In this document: piece after piece, positions 10,102 to 20,770 of the stretch
How positions within the stretch are numbered: the first letter of the stretch is position 1
Layout of the letters: each line of letters begins with the position of its first letter
From: Agelas oroides
Taxonomy: Eukaryota; Porifera; Demospongiae; Agelasida; Agelasidae
Assembly (NCBI GenBank): GCA_949130485.1
Contig: OX422184.1
Span: 9,774,996 to 9,838,995, forward strand
Length of the DNA stretch: 64,000 bases
Direction: 5' to 3'
Made by a program: the position numbers and the translations under genes
Notes under the pieces: generated by a model
What the model was told of the DNA's origin: nothing
The model's database searches: none
The model's input: only the letters and a program-made list of their open reading frames with translations

Positions 10102-10380
10102 CTACTTTAATGCGTAACCAGTTCTAGTAGTGGAATCTTTGGGTTCTGATTCTTTTGAGTATCTCTCCACAGTTGGAGCTGGGGACCTCGGGATCTCTTG
10201 ACCATCTGGCAATATCAGAGTGAAACCAACATCTTCTTGAGCATTGGTTCCTAGTAGGCAATCTTGTGTGCTGTCAGTGTTAATTAGCTTACTGCAAATT
10301 CTACATTTACTGTCAGGCTGCTGACCACTTGCCGTATCCCTGGATAAGAAGCTCTCAAAAGCAATGGGAAATATGAGCAT
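10102..10380 (-). CDS. Hypothetical exon in the duplicated block, copy 1
   Basis: An open frame of about 92 codons starts at an ATG at 10,380 and ends at 10,102. It contains CRICSKL (a Cx2C pair), LILPDGQEIPRSPAP and an acidic, Ser-rich tail. Near its end AAAGTAGGT could be a 5' splice site. A second open stretch lies downstream on the same strand (10,067-9,950, ...SVLDG) and ends at ATG|GTGAGT, another plausible donor, but I could not join the two in frame. No family was recognised. Identical in the second copy, so conservation adds no evidence. It may be a spurious frame. Confidence 0.3.
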   Translation of the reverse strand: MLIFPIAFESFLSRDTASGQQPDSKCRICSKLINTDSTQDCLLGTNAQEDVGFTLILPDGQEIPRSPAPTVERYSKESEPKDSTTRTGYALK

Positions 10381-11536
10381 AAGGTCACAGAGCAACGTCG
10401 CCGAAACAGATTAACAAGAGTGAGTAGTAAAAATCTAACTCCTCCCCCTCCCTCCTTAATGAGAAGTTGCTATAGTGAAACCCTGTAAAGCGGGCACAGT
10501 TGAGACGACCACTGTGTGTCTGGAATATTTAATTCGGGGATTCCGGTTCATTTGTGTGAGGCGTAGCAATGCATATTCGATCGGGCTGTGAACACGATTA
10601 AAGAAGGGTGTTATGTTGTAGCTATAAGTGAGTGATACTCGTGTCAGCCTATCTGATGGAGGACTAAGGTACCGATCAAGGGTTTTGATAGCTTGGCATC
10701 CTTGTCTGCATTGCTGAAGTAGCATTGGATCTCCTTTCAAGAATACTCCTTGAAAAATCATGGTATTCCCTGCACATAACAATACACACATTGGAATTTC
10801 TCCATTCTTGTTACACATATGTAGGAGAGTGGTGAAGAGGAGATTGGCAATGGAGAGAGGACGGCAAGTTATACAGATAAAACCACTGCGTTGGAGGGCA
10901 CCTAAGGTCAATTGTTTCTTTAAGCAACTTGACCACAAGGCGTGTAATGTGAAAAGCAGGCAGTCCAAGCAGCAAACACTGCCTCGTGTTACTGGAAGTT
11001 GGTCTACACGATCCAAACTAGTTGGCTTTGCTGAGAACTTCTTTGGATTTACTGCAGCTTGAGCTTAAGTGGGACTAGACTTAAAACCTTACTGAACGAT
11101 CCTACCATCATAATCATCTACACCTTGATTCAACACTGATTATATGTGGAACAGTATGTGTACACATATATAATGTACACTTTACACTGATTTATTCATC
11201 TGACATCATGAAGAAATGTGACACGTCGACATTGTAAATTTCCTTGTAGATTTAACATGCTCAGTTATTTAACATGCTCCAGACCCTACAGTCAGACCTT
11301 AACCCGCATTCCGCGGTAGTCATGCAATATTTTGTTGGTACATAGAGGTATTAGAATTATCAGCTGAAATGTCAGAAAAGGAGCCCCTACAAGGCGAAGG
11401 GAGTGTTTTCTAGGCCCGTTTGTGCAAGAAAGCAGAACAATGGCCCACCTGGCATTGACCAGAGCTTTTCTACAGCCAGCTGCAACAGATGCCATTGCAC
11501 TGTCACCCTCCAAGTGAACCCCACCCACTTAACATG

Positions 11537-11735
11537 AGCCACAGAGGTGAAAACTGCTTCCTAGATCTTTCAAGGCACAGAAACAGGCCTATACGAACTT
11601 CACAGGACCTCCACAGTGGTGAAAACTGCTTTCTCGATCGTTCCCGGCATATAAACAGGCCTGTACGAGCTTCACAGGACCACACAAGGTTGAAAACTGC
11701 TTTCTCGATCTTTCCATGCGGATGGTAAACACCAG
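11537..11735 (+). repeat. 72-bp dispersed repeat family, array 1
   Basis: Three tandem units of the form GGTGAAAACTGCTTTCTCGA..TTTC..GGCA..TAAACAGGCCTGTACGAGCTTCACAGGAC. The same unit is found at 19,023-19,221 (duplicate), 20,552-20,770, 32,640-32,830, 35,983-36,165 and 50,297-50,467, in both orientations. Confidence 0.8.
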
Positions 11736-12560
11736 GTAAATTGCAGCAATTTTGGCACCGTTGGAAAGCTTACCATCTGAACAACACGAATGTGCCTGGA
11801 AACTGGGTACAGCACCCTTCATAAAGTGAATAAAAGCCGAAAAGTGGCGATTTTTGGGCTAAAACGGACAAACACTTGCGCATTACCACTTACCATCTAG
11901 GCTAGAAACGAAGTCCCTGGCCTAATTGATCCCCCGAGGTAGGTGCTTCCTCCCGGCAGCTATCAGTCCGGAGGAGTGCTCTCTGCTCGGAGGGCACTGA
12001 CTATTGAACGCTCGCTAATGAGTGGGTGTGGTCCAGGTCATGAACTTTTAGAGAACATGTGGAAGAAGCTGTGGGGCTAGGTCGAAATATACCTTGTGAT
12101 CTTCATAACGAACACGTCAATAAGCTTCTCAATGTCAATATGGGACCCAATTTGACAGATAAGGCTCTTCATAGGTCAGCTAAATCTGTGTCCATTTTGG
12201 GGACGATTGCAGTCTCATGTCCAGGGGTAGCTGGATGAGTTGAAACAGTAGCCGGATTGCTTCAACTGAATACTTATTACCTTAGCAATAAATAGCCCTG
12301 GTTTCAAATCCCAGCGGTCTTACATTCAGAAGGTCTTGGGTTCAAATCCCAGCAGTATAGCAACACTCGCCCCCTGGTGCCCCTGCTTTATGTAGCAGAC
12401 TAGCAGTCACGAAAAGAAACCGAGTCACGTGAGTCATGTTCAATGGATGGAGCAGCCGTGGTAGGTCGAAGACTATAGAGCACCCCAGAAGCAGGCGAGA
12501 ACGGTACGCAGTGCTCACAACAGGAAGGGTCCAAGTCGCAGTGATCTTCAAGTCTCATAG

Positions 12561-12990
12561 ATGGCGGACTTGGCGCCTCAAGGGAGGCCACAGCGAGGAA
12601 AAAACGGGAAAGGAATACCAGCAGAAACACAGTCTACGCTAAAGTTAAGTTTGCTGTTATGTTTGCTGATTTGTGGTGATATCGAGTCCAACCCTGGCCC
12701 TGCATTAGATGCCTGTCACTAATGTGATAGCGAGGTCGCGAACAACCATCATGGATTGTTTTGTGAGGTGTGCTCTAATTGGAGCCATTGTTCTTGTGTC
12801 AACGTGAGTGTAGACGAGTACTTCCACTGGGTAAGCATTGAGGATGACTGGATTTGTCTGCAGTGTGAGAAACAAACCCCCTTCTACGATGTCTCACTTC
12901 TATTGTCGTGTAGCTCCCTCTCAGCCCTGTCCAAATCCGATCCAACACAATTCCCTAGCACTCCATCATTTTCTGTTTTGTCACTATCAC
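12561..12990 (+). pseudogene. Non-LTR retrotransposon ORF 5' part (2A + PHD), copy 1, with stop
   Basis: Same sequence as 20,047-20,476, but codon TTA (Leu) is TAA at 12,720-12,722, just after the 2A peptide and at the first zinc-finger cysteines. Homology ends at 12,982, within the linker before the endonuclease; the next bases (ACTATCACTATG) are unrelated. This copy is therefore both interrupted and truncated. See the entry at 20,047 for domains. Confidence 0.85.
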
Positions 12991-14215
12991 TATGAATTCT
13001 CACCAACAGAGCCTTTTCATGATGTCAAGGGCCATCTGTCTACAAGAAGTACTGTATTAGCTTTATACCAACTTACAAGCACATGCTTTTCTCTTTAAGA
13101 GCCACTATCTGCTTCTGCTGAAGCGCACACACACTTGTGCTGGTTTGTGCAGTGTCATACTGCTCTTGCGTCAGTGTGTTAATAGGGAAATTAGCTCTGT
13201 CGTGTGATGCAGGATAGGAAATACGTGAAAGACATTACACACAAATGAACACACATCATAAGTGTAATATACACTATGATGTTACTGATTAAAGAACCTT
13301 CCAGTAAACCTATTGCACAACTCAACCTAAAGGAAGTAATTTAAAACCACACACATCCTAACATAAAATGAAACACAAAGAATATCAACAATTCCTGCTT
13401 AGTCTTTTTGTTGTTGTTGTTGGTTTGTTTGTTTGCTTTTTTACCGGATTTTTTTAAAGTCAAAACTAGGCTTGCCAAAGAAACTAGACGCCGCCCTCGA
13501 ATAGTAGCCGCACCAAACATACCGCAAAATAAATAGTCACTTTCTTTGACTTAGGACTTCACACACTATAGAACAGGCATGACTTAGAAACTAATCTTTT
13601 CTTTGGTGCTATAGGTGCTAAATCCTGTTCTTTCATGATGTATGATCTATTAGGAACTTGCATCATTTTTGGTGTATTATATCATTTTTGAGTGTTTGTA
13701 TTTAAGTGGACTGAGTTGTGTGTATTTGTATTCCATCGAATTGAAAGTTTGAGAACATTCGTGCTCAGGCTCAATCTTTCAATGCTTCCCAAAGCAGTCC
13801 ATCAGCATTAGCGATCTTATATACTGTTCTTGCTGTTGAAGGACTGTAACGGACCGAAGCGGTGACTTTGGTACTGAAGCTCCTGGCGGTAGCTACATGA
13901 ACAGATATAAGCTGTATAAAATCACTAACGCTTTAGTAGATTGTAGCAATGGGTCAAGTCTGTCTAGTCTTGTATTACATAGTCCAAGGAGTGGCTGTCA
14001 ACTCTACCAGTGAGATAAGACAAGATTATTAACTTCAGATTTGCAATACTGAGCTAAGTACAGGTGCATGCTAAAATTTTCGTGTTTGATCAGTTATAAT
14101 AGCTTCAGCCGTTACTGTGTTATGAGCCATGTCAGGCATTATCGAGTGCTTCCATGAGCAATGAGATGGGTAACTTCGCTGGAAGTATGATTACACCAGC
14201 GTGACACACAACGGC
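12983..14215. other. Intergenic spacer between duplicated blocks
   Basis: No gene recognised. Contains a GTT-rich simple repeat (13,409-13,436). The AT-rich sequence has no long open frame. Confidence 0.45.
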
Positions 14216-14219
14216 TTAA

Positions 14220-15134
14220 CCCTTTACCAACCGATGACGCCATATGGCGTCGTCAGATTTTGGCTGCATGTTATCAGTTGGTGCAATCCGTTTTGAAGAT
14301 AGGCTCTGCGCTAGCAGAAAGGGTGGGACAGGGGGAGGTGGGTGGGTGCACCGCTCTGGCTGACAGTGCATGGCGGCGGTTGCAGCTGCCTGTAGAAAAG
14401 CCTTGGTCAATGCCGGGTGGGCCATTTGTCTGCTTTCTTGCACAAAGGGGCGTAGAAAACGCTCCTTTCACTTTGTAGGGACTCCATTTCTGGCATTTTA
14501 GGCAGCTTTTAGTCCGGAGGAGCGTTCTCTGGTTGGAGGGCTTTGACTATTGAACGCTCGCGAATGAGTGGGTGTGTCCAAGGTCATGAACCTACAGAGA
14601 ATGTGTCAATAAAGCTTTGAGTCAAGTTTCCAGTGCTAGCTCCAAGCAGAAGTGAAAATACGAACCATGGAAGGTATCCATAGCCTAATAAACACTTCCA
14701 GTAAATAGCCTACGTTTGAAAGAGTTAAGTGAGCCAAAATTTGGAGTTAGGAGCTTTGAAGTAGCTGGCCCGCTAAACTTGAATTTAGCCTTAGGCCTCT
14801 GTCTAACCCTTCACTGACTGTAACCCGTGTCAGGTGTGTCATGGATGTCATCATAAAGCTATGAATCTCATTAAAAGTCCTTTGGCTTTAGTTTAGGCAT
14901 ATTTGTGGGTCATGAATGCCATTAACTGCCATGCAAAGACTGGTGACAGCCAAGTCTGTGCAGTAGGTCCTTACTTGACACAGCCTGACCTTACCTGTCC
15001 CCACAGTTCTCATGAATATCATTAAATGGCTCCTTTATGGAAAACGCTCCTAAGCGGAAGTGAAAATACGAACCATGGAAGGTATCCATAGCCTAATAAA
15101 CACTTCCAGTAAATAGCCTACGGTTGTTAAAGAG
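14220..15134. mobile_element. Nested TTAA-flanked (piggyBac-type) non-autonomous elements
   Basis: The left end TTAA|CCCTTTACCAACCG (14,216) matches the right end CGGTTGTTAAAGAG|TTAA (15,135-15,138), giving inverted termini with TTAA on both sides. A second right end, TTTGAAAGAG|TTAA, occurs at 14,725-14,728. The preceding ~70 bp (GAAAATACGAACCATGGAAGG...) is repeated at 15,057-15,120, so two related elements are nested or tandem. TTAA targets and CCC-starting ends are the piggyBac hallmark. No transposase is present. Confidence 0.65.
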
Positions 15135-15156
15135 TTAACAGTTAGCTAGGGCATGT

Positions 15157-15340
15157 TAACTACGGTGGCCCTGGAGGTCGCGCTACGCGACGATGTCTAT
15201 GCGACGATGTCTATGCGACGATGACGATGCGACGATAGACGATGACGATGCGACGATAGACGATGACGATGCGACGATAGACGATAGACGATGGCGATGC
15301 GACGATAGACGACGGCGATGCGAGCGACGATGCCAACGCC
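15157..15340 (+). repeat. CGATGA minisatellite with conserved end, inverted copy
   Basis: TTAACTACGGTGGCCCTGG and the hairpin TCGCGCTACGCGA are followed by repeats of TATGCGACGATGACGATGCG. This is the reverse orientation of the units at 9,750-9,945 and 17,236-17,431. It overlaps the predicted last exon of the minus-strand gene at 15,197-16,038. Confidence 0.7.
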
Positions 15341-16038
15341 CACAGTGCGCGCGGCACCGGCAAAGTTCAGCTGTGGGGTAGAATTTAGCACCATTATAGT
15401 TATTACTTGTGCAGGTGACTTCCAAAAGATAAAGTCTTACAGAAAATGACTTGTTTGGCATCTCCTTTACTGAGCTGTGTTGCTTGCTCTGTGTCCCAAC
15501 TTTAGGTTGGCTTTTTGGTCTGCGATCTTCTGCTTGTTTCTGTTGATAATGCTTAACAAGCTCATTCACACTCTTGAAACCTGTGTAGATACATATATAA
15601 CCACTGTTGAATTGTACCTACAGTATGTGTACCGCAGGGTTGTATCTAATGGGGGGGGGGAGATTCCCCCAAAACACTCCAATTCCCTCCTCAAAAAATT
15701 CTGCCGATTGAATTTTAAATTTATGTGAAAAGTTCTGAGCTAGCAGTCAGTTTAGATGCTCTTTGTACTGTGAGAACAGTGTCCACTTGGCAGTACTTCT
15801 GTAGGGTAGCAGCTAGCTTGCACCAGTGAATATACGTGCCTCACATGTTATGTAACTCACACCAGTGTGTGCTGCACCACACAAAAAAAGAACACCAATA
15901 TTGCACATTGAACTTACGCTGGCTGCTGGGTTGGTGTTCCTTTTGAGTAGATGATGTGCTTTCCAAAGCAGTGAGGGTACTCTGAAGTTTCCCTTCCTCA
16001 GCTAGCTTCTCCAGGACTTTTGCTAGACGTTCTGCCAT
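15197..16038 (-). CDS. Spliced hypothetical host gene, three exons, tail in minisatellite
   Basis: Model: ATG at 16,038; exon 1 16,038-15,918; exon 2 15,580-15,441; exon 3 15,370 to a stop at about 15,197. Exon 1 (MAERLAKVLEKLAEEGKLQS...) ends at a strong donor (C|GTAAGT). Exon 2 begins after ATCTACACAG and ends TTTTCT|GTAAGA. Exon 3 begins after TCTACCCCACAG. The phases agree (exon 1 ends in phase 1, exon 2 restores the frame), with introns of 337 and 70 bp. The protein begins with an amphipathic, possibly coiled helix, then a basic Gln/Lys-rich linker (KSVNELVKHYQQKQAEDRRP). Exon 3 soon runs into the CGATGA minisatellite, giving a His/Arg/Ser-rich tail, so the original 3' end has probably been replaced or lost. 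No family recognised. Splicing is predicted, not observed. Confidence 0.55.
15651..15661. repeat. Poly-G tract in intron 1
   Basis: Homopolymer run of G inside intron 1 of the minus-strand gene. A likely assembly-error spot. Confidence 0.6.
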
Positions 16039-16605
16039 CACGCCCTATACTAAGCAGTATACCATACCACAAAATGATATCTTCTTCAGTCCATCATAGG
16101 AAGGTACAGGTAACACTGCTATAGGTAATCCAACACTTTTTTTTTGAAGTTGGAAACATTGAAAGGAAGAAGAATCTTTCAGTAGTCTTTTATTTTGGTG
16201 ATGGATTAACACTGCAATACTGATCAAAGAGAGTTGTTAACTGGTAAGTCTTTGTGTGCAAGCAAAGCACAGGTGTTAGCAACTGTGTTGTAATAAGTCT
16301 ATTGTATGTATCAGGCAATAGTCACAGGTACACATATTGGGGGTATGCTCTGGCACTTACTGTAACCTTTAGGGTGGGATTAATAGGCATGATGATCACT
16401 GAGCTAGCTAGCCACATGGTATGTCAGCCAACCGGGTGTGGAAAACTGCTTGTTCTATTGTTGGACGAAAAGGTCCCTTGCATCGCTGCTGGAGAGGATG
16501 GTAACTCACAGTGGGAGTATTATTCCAGGAATGCACAAAGCAAACTAAGCTTTGTTACTGCTATAGCTATTTGCTGTGATGATCAGCAACTTAGCCTGCC
16601 CTTAT
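16039..16605. other. Upstream region of the minus-strand gene
   Basis: No TATA box is obvious. A 133-codon plus-strand open frame (16,254-16,655) lacks an ATG at its start and resembles nothing known to me. Confidence 0.35.
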
Positions 16606-17235
16606 GCCACCATAACTTTGTGTATATGATGCAGGTAGCCATTTTGAGTGGCTAGAACAATGGCGTTTTGGTGTCTGTTGCCCGCAATATATAAAGGAAC
16701 ATAGGGTATGCTAAGTTCCAAAACAGCGAACGTTAACATAATCTTTGGAAATCATCTATGCAGCTGGTTGCACTTCTGCAATCACAATTGGCTCTGCACG
16801 AATTCCTGCAGAGAACATGGAAACATGGCAAAAGTCACCAGACCCTCCTCCCTGCGCGAGATACTGAAAGCGATCCCCGCTGGGGTTCGTAGGGTCTGGG
16901 AACGAGACTAATGTCCATTACTAGTGTTTCCCCTCACTTTTAACAACACCATACTACTTTCCTACCTATTCAAAACCATAATCCTATACAAGCTTAATGT
17001 GTGGCTCACCGAGTATTGGTGCTCTCCCAAGAACTGCCTCCACGCGTTCACCAATTGCTCCCGGACACACCTTCGCTCTCCAAGTCAGTGCTCTCTTCCA
17101 GACGCTCGTTCTCCTCTCCAACTCAGTGTTCCACAAGTTTCACGACCGCTCTTCAACTCGCAATTCCGTTGCTCGGTCTGGCGCGCGCGCATGCGTTATT
17201 ACTGATACTGTATTACTTACCTGGTAAATTATAGC

Positions 17236-17431
17236 ATCGCCATCGTCTATCGTCGCATCGCCATTGTCTATCGTCGCATCATCGTCATCGTCTATCGTCT
17301 ATCGTCGCATCGTCATCGTCTATCGGCGCATCGTCATCGTCTATCGGCGTATCGTCATCGTCTATCGGCGCATCGTCATCGTCGCATAGACATCGTCGCG
17401 TAGCGCGACCTCCAGGGCCACCGTAGTTAAC
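17236..17431 (-). repeat. CGATGA-type minisatellite, copy 2
   Basis: Duplicate of 9,750-9,945 with the same repeat number and the same hairpin end. Confidence 0.6.
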
Positions 17432-17587
17432 TCACCATCAAGCACACTTCCTCCAACTGCTAGTAAACGGAGCTTGATAGTACATTTCAAAGGTGACACA
17501 TTAAGGAACTCAAAAACTTGAATCAAATTGTACAAAAAGCGTGACGAAAACATGGGTGCAACATGAATGCAACACTACAGAGAGAAC

Positions 17588-17866
17588 CTACTTTAATGCG
17601 TAACCAGTTCTAGTAGTGGAATCTTTGGGTTCTGATTCTTTTGAGTATCTCTCCACAGTTGGAGCTGGGGACCTCGGGATCTCTTGACCATCTGGCAATA
17701 TCAGAGTGAAACCAACATCTTCTTGAGCATTGGTTCCTAGTAGGCAATCTTGTGTGCTGTCAGTGTTAATTAGCTTACTGCAAATTCTACATTTACTGTC
17801 AGGCTGCTGACCACTTGCCGTATCCCTGGATAAGAAGCTCTCAAAAGCAATGGGAAATATGAGCAT
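17588..17866 (-). CDS. Hypothetical exon in the duplicated block, copy 2
   Basis: Identical to the frame at 10,102-10,380 (CRICSKL, LILPDGQEIPRSPAP). The same reservations apply: possible exon ending near AAAGTAGGT, no recognised family. Confidence 0.3.
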   Translation of the reverse strand: MLIFPIAFESFLSRDTASGQQPDSKCRICSKLINTDSTQDCLLGTNAQEDVGFTLILPDGQEIPRSPAPTVERYSKESEPKDSTTRTGYALK

Positions 17867-19022
17867 AAGGTCACAGAGCAACGTCGCCGAAACAGATTAA
17901 CAAGAGTGAGTAGTAAAAATCTAACTCCTCCCCCTCCCTCCTTAATGAGAAGTTGCTATAGTGAAACCCTGTAAAGCGGGCACAGTTGAGACGACCACTG
18001 TGTGTCTGGAATATTTAATTCGGGGATTCCGGTTCATTTGTGTGAGGCGTAGCAATGCATATTCGATCGGGCTGTGAACACGATTAAAGAAGGGTGTTAT
18101 GTTGTAGCTATAAGTGAGTGATACTCGTGTCAGCCTATCTGATGGAGGACTAAGGTACCGATCAAGGGTTTTGATAGCTTGGCATCCTTGTCTGCATTGC
18201 TGAAGTAGCATTGGATCTCCTTTCAAGAATACTCCTTGAAAAATCATGGTATTCCCTGCACATAACAATACACACATTGGAATTTCTCCATTCTTGTTAC
18301 ACATATGTAGGAGAGTGGTGAAGAGGAGATTGGCAATGGAGAGAGGACGGCAAGTTATACAGATAAAACCACTGCGTTGGAGGGCACCTAAGGTCAATTG
18401 TTTCTTTAAGCAACTTGACCACAAGGCGTGTAATGTGAAAAGCAGGCAGTCCAAGCAGCAAACACTGCCTCGTGTTACTGGAAGTTGGTCTACACGATCC
18501 AAACTAGTTGGCTTTGCTGAGAACTTCTTTGGATTTACTGCAGCTTGAGCTTAAGTGGGACTAGACTTAAAACCTTACTGAACGATCCTACCATCATAAT
18601 CATCTACACCTTGATTCAACACTGATTATATGTGGAACAGTATGTGTACACATATATAATGTACACTTTACACTGATTTATTCATCTGACATCATGAAGA
18701 AATGTGACACGTCGACATTGTAAATTTCCTTGTAGATTTAACATGCTCAGTTATTTAACATGCTCCAGACCCTACAGTCAGACCTTAACCCGCATTCCGC
18801 GGTAGTCATGCAATATTTTGTTGGTACATAGAGGTATTAGAATTATCAGCTGAAATGTCAGAAAAGGAGCCCCTACAAGGCGAAGGGAGTGTTTTCTAGG
18901 CCCGTTTGTGCAAGAAAGCAGAACAATGGCCCACCTGGCATTGACCAGAGCTTTTCTACAGCCAGCTGCAACAGATGCCATTGCACTGTCACCCTCCAAG
19001 TGAACCCCACCCACTTAACATG

Positions 19023-19221
19023 AGCCACAGAGGTGAAAACTGCTTCCTAGATCTTTCAAGGCACAGAAACAGGCCTATACGAACTTCACAGGACCTCCAC
19101 AGTGGTGAAAACTGCTTTCTCGATCGTTCCCGGCATATAAACAGGCCTGTACGAGCTTCACAGGACCACACAAGGTTGAAAACTGCTTTCTCGATCTTTC
19201 CATGCGGATGGTAAACACCAG
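19023..19221 (+). repeat. 72-bp dispersed repeat family, duplicate of array 1
   Basis: Copy of 11,537-11,735 carried in the segmental duplication; three units. Confidence 0.8.
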
Positions 19222-20046
19222 GTAAATTGCAGCAATTTTGGCACCGTTGGAAAGCTTACCATCTGAACAACACGAATGTGCCTGGAAACTGGGTACAGCA
19301 CCCTTCATAAAGTGAATAAAAGCCGAAAAGTGGCGATTTTTGGGCTAAAACGGACAAACACTTGCGCATTACCACTTACCATCTAGGCTAGAAACGAAGT
19401 CCCTGGCCTAATTGATCCCCCGAGGTAGGTGCTTCCTCCCGGCAGCTATCAGTCCGGAGGAGTGCTCTCTGCTCGGAGGGCACTGACTATTGAACGCTCG
19501 CTAATGAGTGGGTGTGGTCCAGGTCATGAACTTTTAGAGAACATGTGGAAGAAGCTGTGGGGCTAGGTCGAAATATACCTTGTGATCTTCATAACGAACA
19601 CGTCAATAAGCTTCTCAATGTCAATATGGGACCCAATTTGACAGATAAGGCTCTTCATAGGTCAGCTAAATCTGTGTCCATTTTGGGGACGATTGCAGTC
19701 TCATGTCCAGGGGTAGCTGGATGAGTTGAAACAGTAGCCGGATTGCTTCAACTGAATACTTATTACCTTAGCAATAAATAGCCCTGGTTTCAAATCCCAG
19801 CGGTCTTACATTCAGAAGGTCTTGGGTTCAAATCCCAGCAGTATAGCAACACTCGCCCCCTGGTGCCCCTGCTTTATGTAGCAGACTAGCAGTCACGAAA
19901 AGAAACCGAGTCACGTGAGTCATGTTCAATGGATGGAGCAGCCGTGGTAGGTCGAAGACTATAGAGCACCCCAGAAGCAGGCGAGAACGGTACGCAGTGC
20001 TCACAACAGGAAGGGTCCAAGTCGCAGTGATCTTCAAGTCTCATAG

Positions 20047-20556
20047 ATGGCGGACTTGGCGCCTCAAGGGAGGCCACAGCGAGGAAAAAACGGGAAAGGA
20101 ATACCAGCAGAAACACAGTCTACGCTAAAGTTAAGTTTGCTGTTATGTTTGCTGATTTGTGGTGATATCGAGTCCAACCCTGGCCCTGCATTAGATGCCT
20201 GTCACTTATGTGATAGCGAGGTCGCGAACAACCATCATGGATTGTTTTGTGAGGTGTGCTCTAATTGGAGCCATTGTTCTTGTGTCAACGTGAGTGTAGA
20301 CGAGTACTTCCACTGGGTAAGCATTGAGGATGACTGGATTTGTCTGCAGTGTGAGAAACAAACCCCCTTCTACGATGTCTCACTTCTATTGTCGTGTAGC
20401 TCCCTCTCAGCCCTGTCCAAATCCGATCCAACACAATTCCCTAGCACTCCATCATTTTCTGTTTTGTCCTTCAATGCACCAAGTCTGCTCCCAAAAATTG
20501 ACAACCTTAGGGCTGTCTGTGTTTGCGGCTGCTATGACTTCATAACTGTCACGTGA
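20047..20556 (+). pseudogene. Non-LTR retrotransposon ORF: 2A peptide, PHD finger, start of endonuclease
   Basis: Open from ATG 20,047 for 169 codons. Residues 1-28 are basic (GRPQRGKNGKG). Residues about 29-38 are hydrophobic (LSLLLCLLIC) and run into GDIESNPGP (39-47), a perfect match to the 2A 'ribosome-skipping' motif DxExNPGP. Residues about 52-105 hold a C4HC3 PHD-type zinc finger: CHLC, CEVC, HCSC and WICLQC can be seen. From about residue 138, SVLSFNAPSLLPKIDNLRAV matches the start of the apurinic endonuclease of CR1/L2-like elements. The frame then ends at a stop (20,554) and no further endonuclease or RT follows, so the element is cut after its 5' end. 2A peptides at ORF starts are known from some animal non-LTR elements; the clade (CR1/L2-like) is inferred. 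Confidence 0.85.
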
Positions 20557-20770
20557 AAGTTAGTAAACACCGTTTTACACCGCTGAAGCTCATGTAAGCC
20601 AGTTGAAGTACCGTGAGGGTTTATAAACGTAATTTCACCATTGTGAAGCTCATGTAGGCCTGTTTTACTGCACAGCAAAACTTAACCACATCCAGACTAG
20701 TGCAGGACATCAGCAGAGAGCCAGGTTTCAGCGGTACTTAAACAGGCCTTCACGAGCAGTAGAAGACGTC
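20552..20770 (-). repeat. 72-bp dispersed repeat family, diverged array
   Basis: AAAGTTAGTAAACACCG, CCGCTGAAGCTCATGTAAGCC, CGTGAGGGTTTATAAACG and GAAGCTCATGTAGGCCTG are reverse-orientation units. A plus-oriented AACAGGCCTTCACGAGCAG lies near 20,740. It abuts the end of the non-LTR ORF. Confidence 0.6.

Larger units (their letters stand above)
9120..12982 (+). repeat. 3.86-kb segmental duplication, copy 1
   Basis: Every position from 9,120 to 12,982 has its partner 7,486 bp downstream (16,606-20,468), with no indel seen. I noticed only a few substitutions (for example at about 9,401 and at 12,720-12,722). Borders are abrupt: GCCACCATAAC on the left and GTTTTGTC on the right. Both copies have the same orientation. 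Contents: a TATA-like ATATATAAAGG (about 9,200), a MITE, a CGATGA minisatellite, minus-strand open frames, three 72-bp repeat units and the 5' end of a non-LTR ORF. Near identity means a recent event, or an assembly duplication. Confidence 0.95.
16606..20468 (+). repeat. 3.86-kb segmental duplication, copy 2
   Basis: Second copy of 9,120-12,982 at constant offset 7,486. Here the non-LTR ORF continues about 90 bp past the border of copy 1 in the expected frame. Copy 2 therefore looks like the source and copy 1 the derived duplicate. Confidence 0.95.

Noticed and set aside
10456-11016. 186-codon minus-strand frame in the duplicated block (also 17,942-18,502)
   Set aside because: No ATG at its 5' end, no recognisable domain, overlapping open frame on the other strand. 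Its presence in both copies only reflects their near identity.
15193-15381. Asp/Arg-rich plus-strand frame in the CGATGA repeat
   Set aside because: Product of the hexamer-like repeat; antisense to the spliced gene's third exon.
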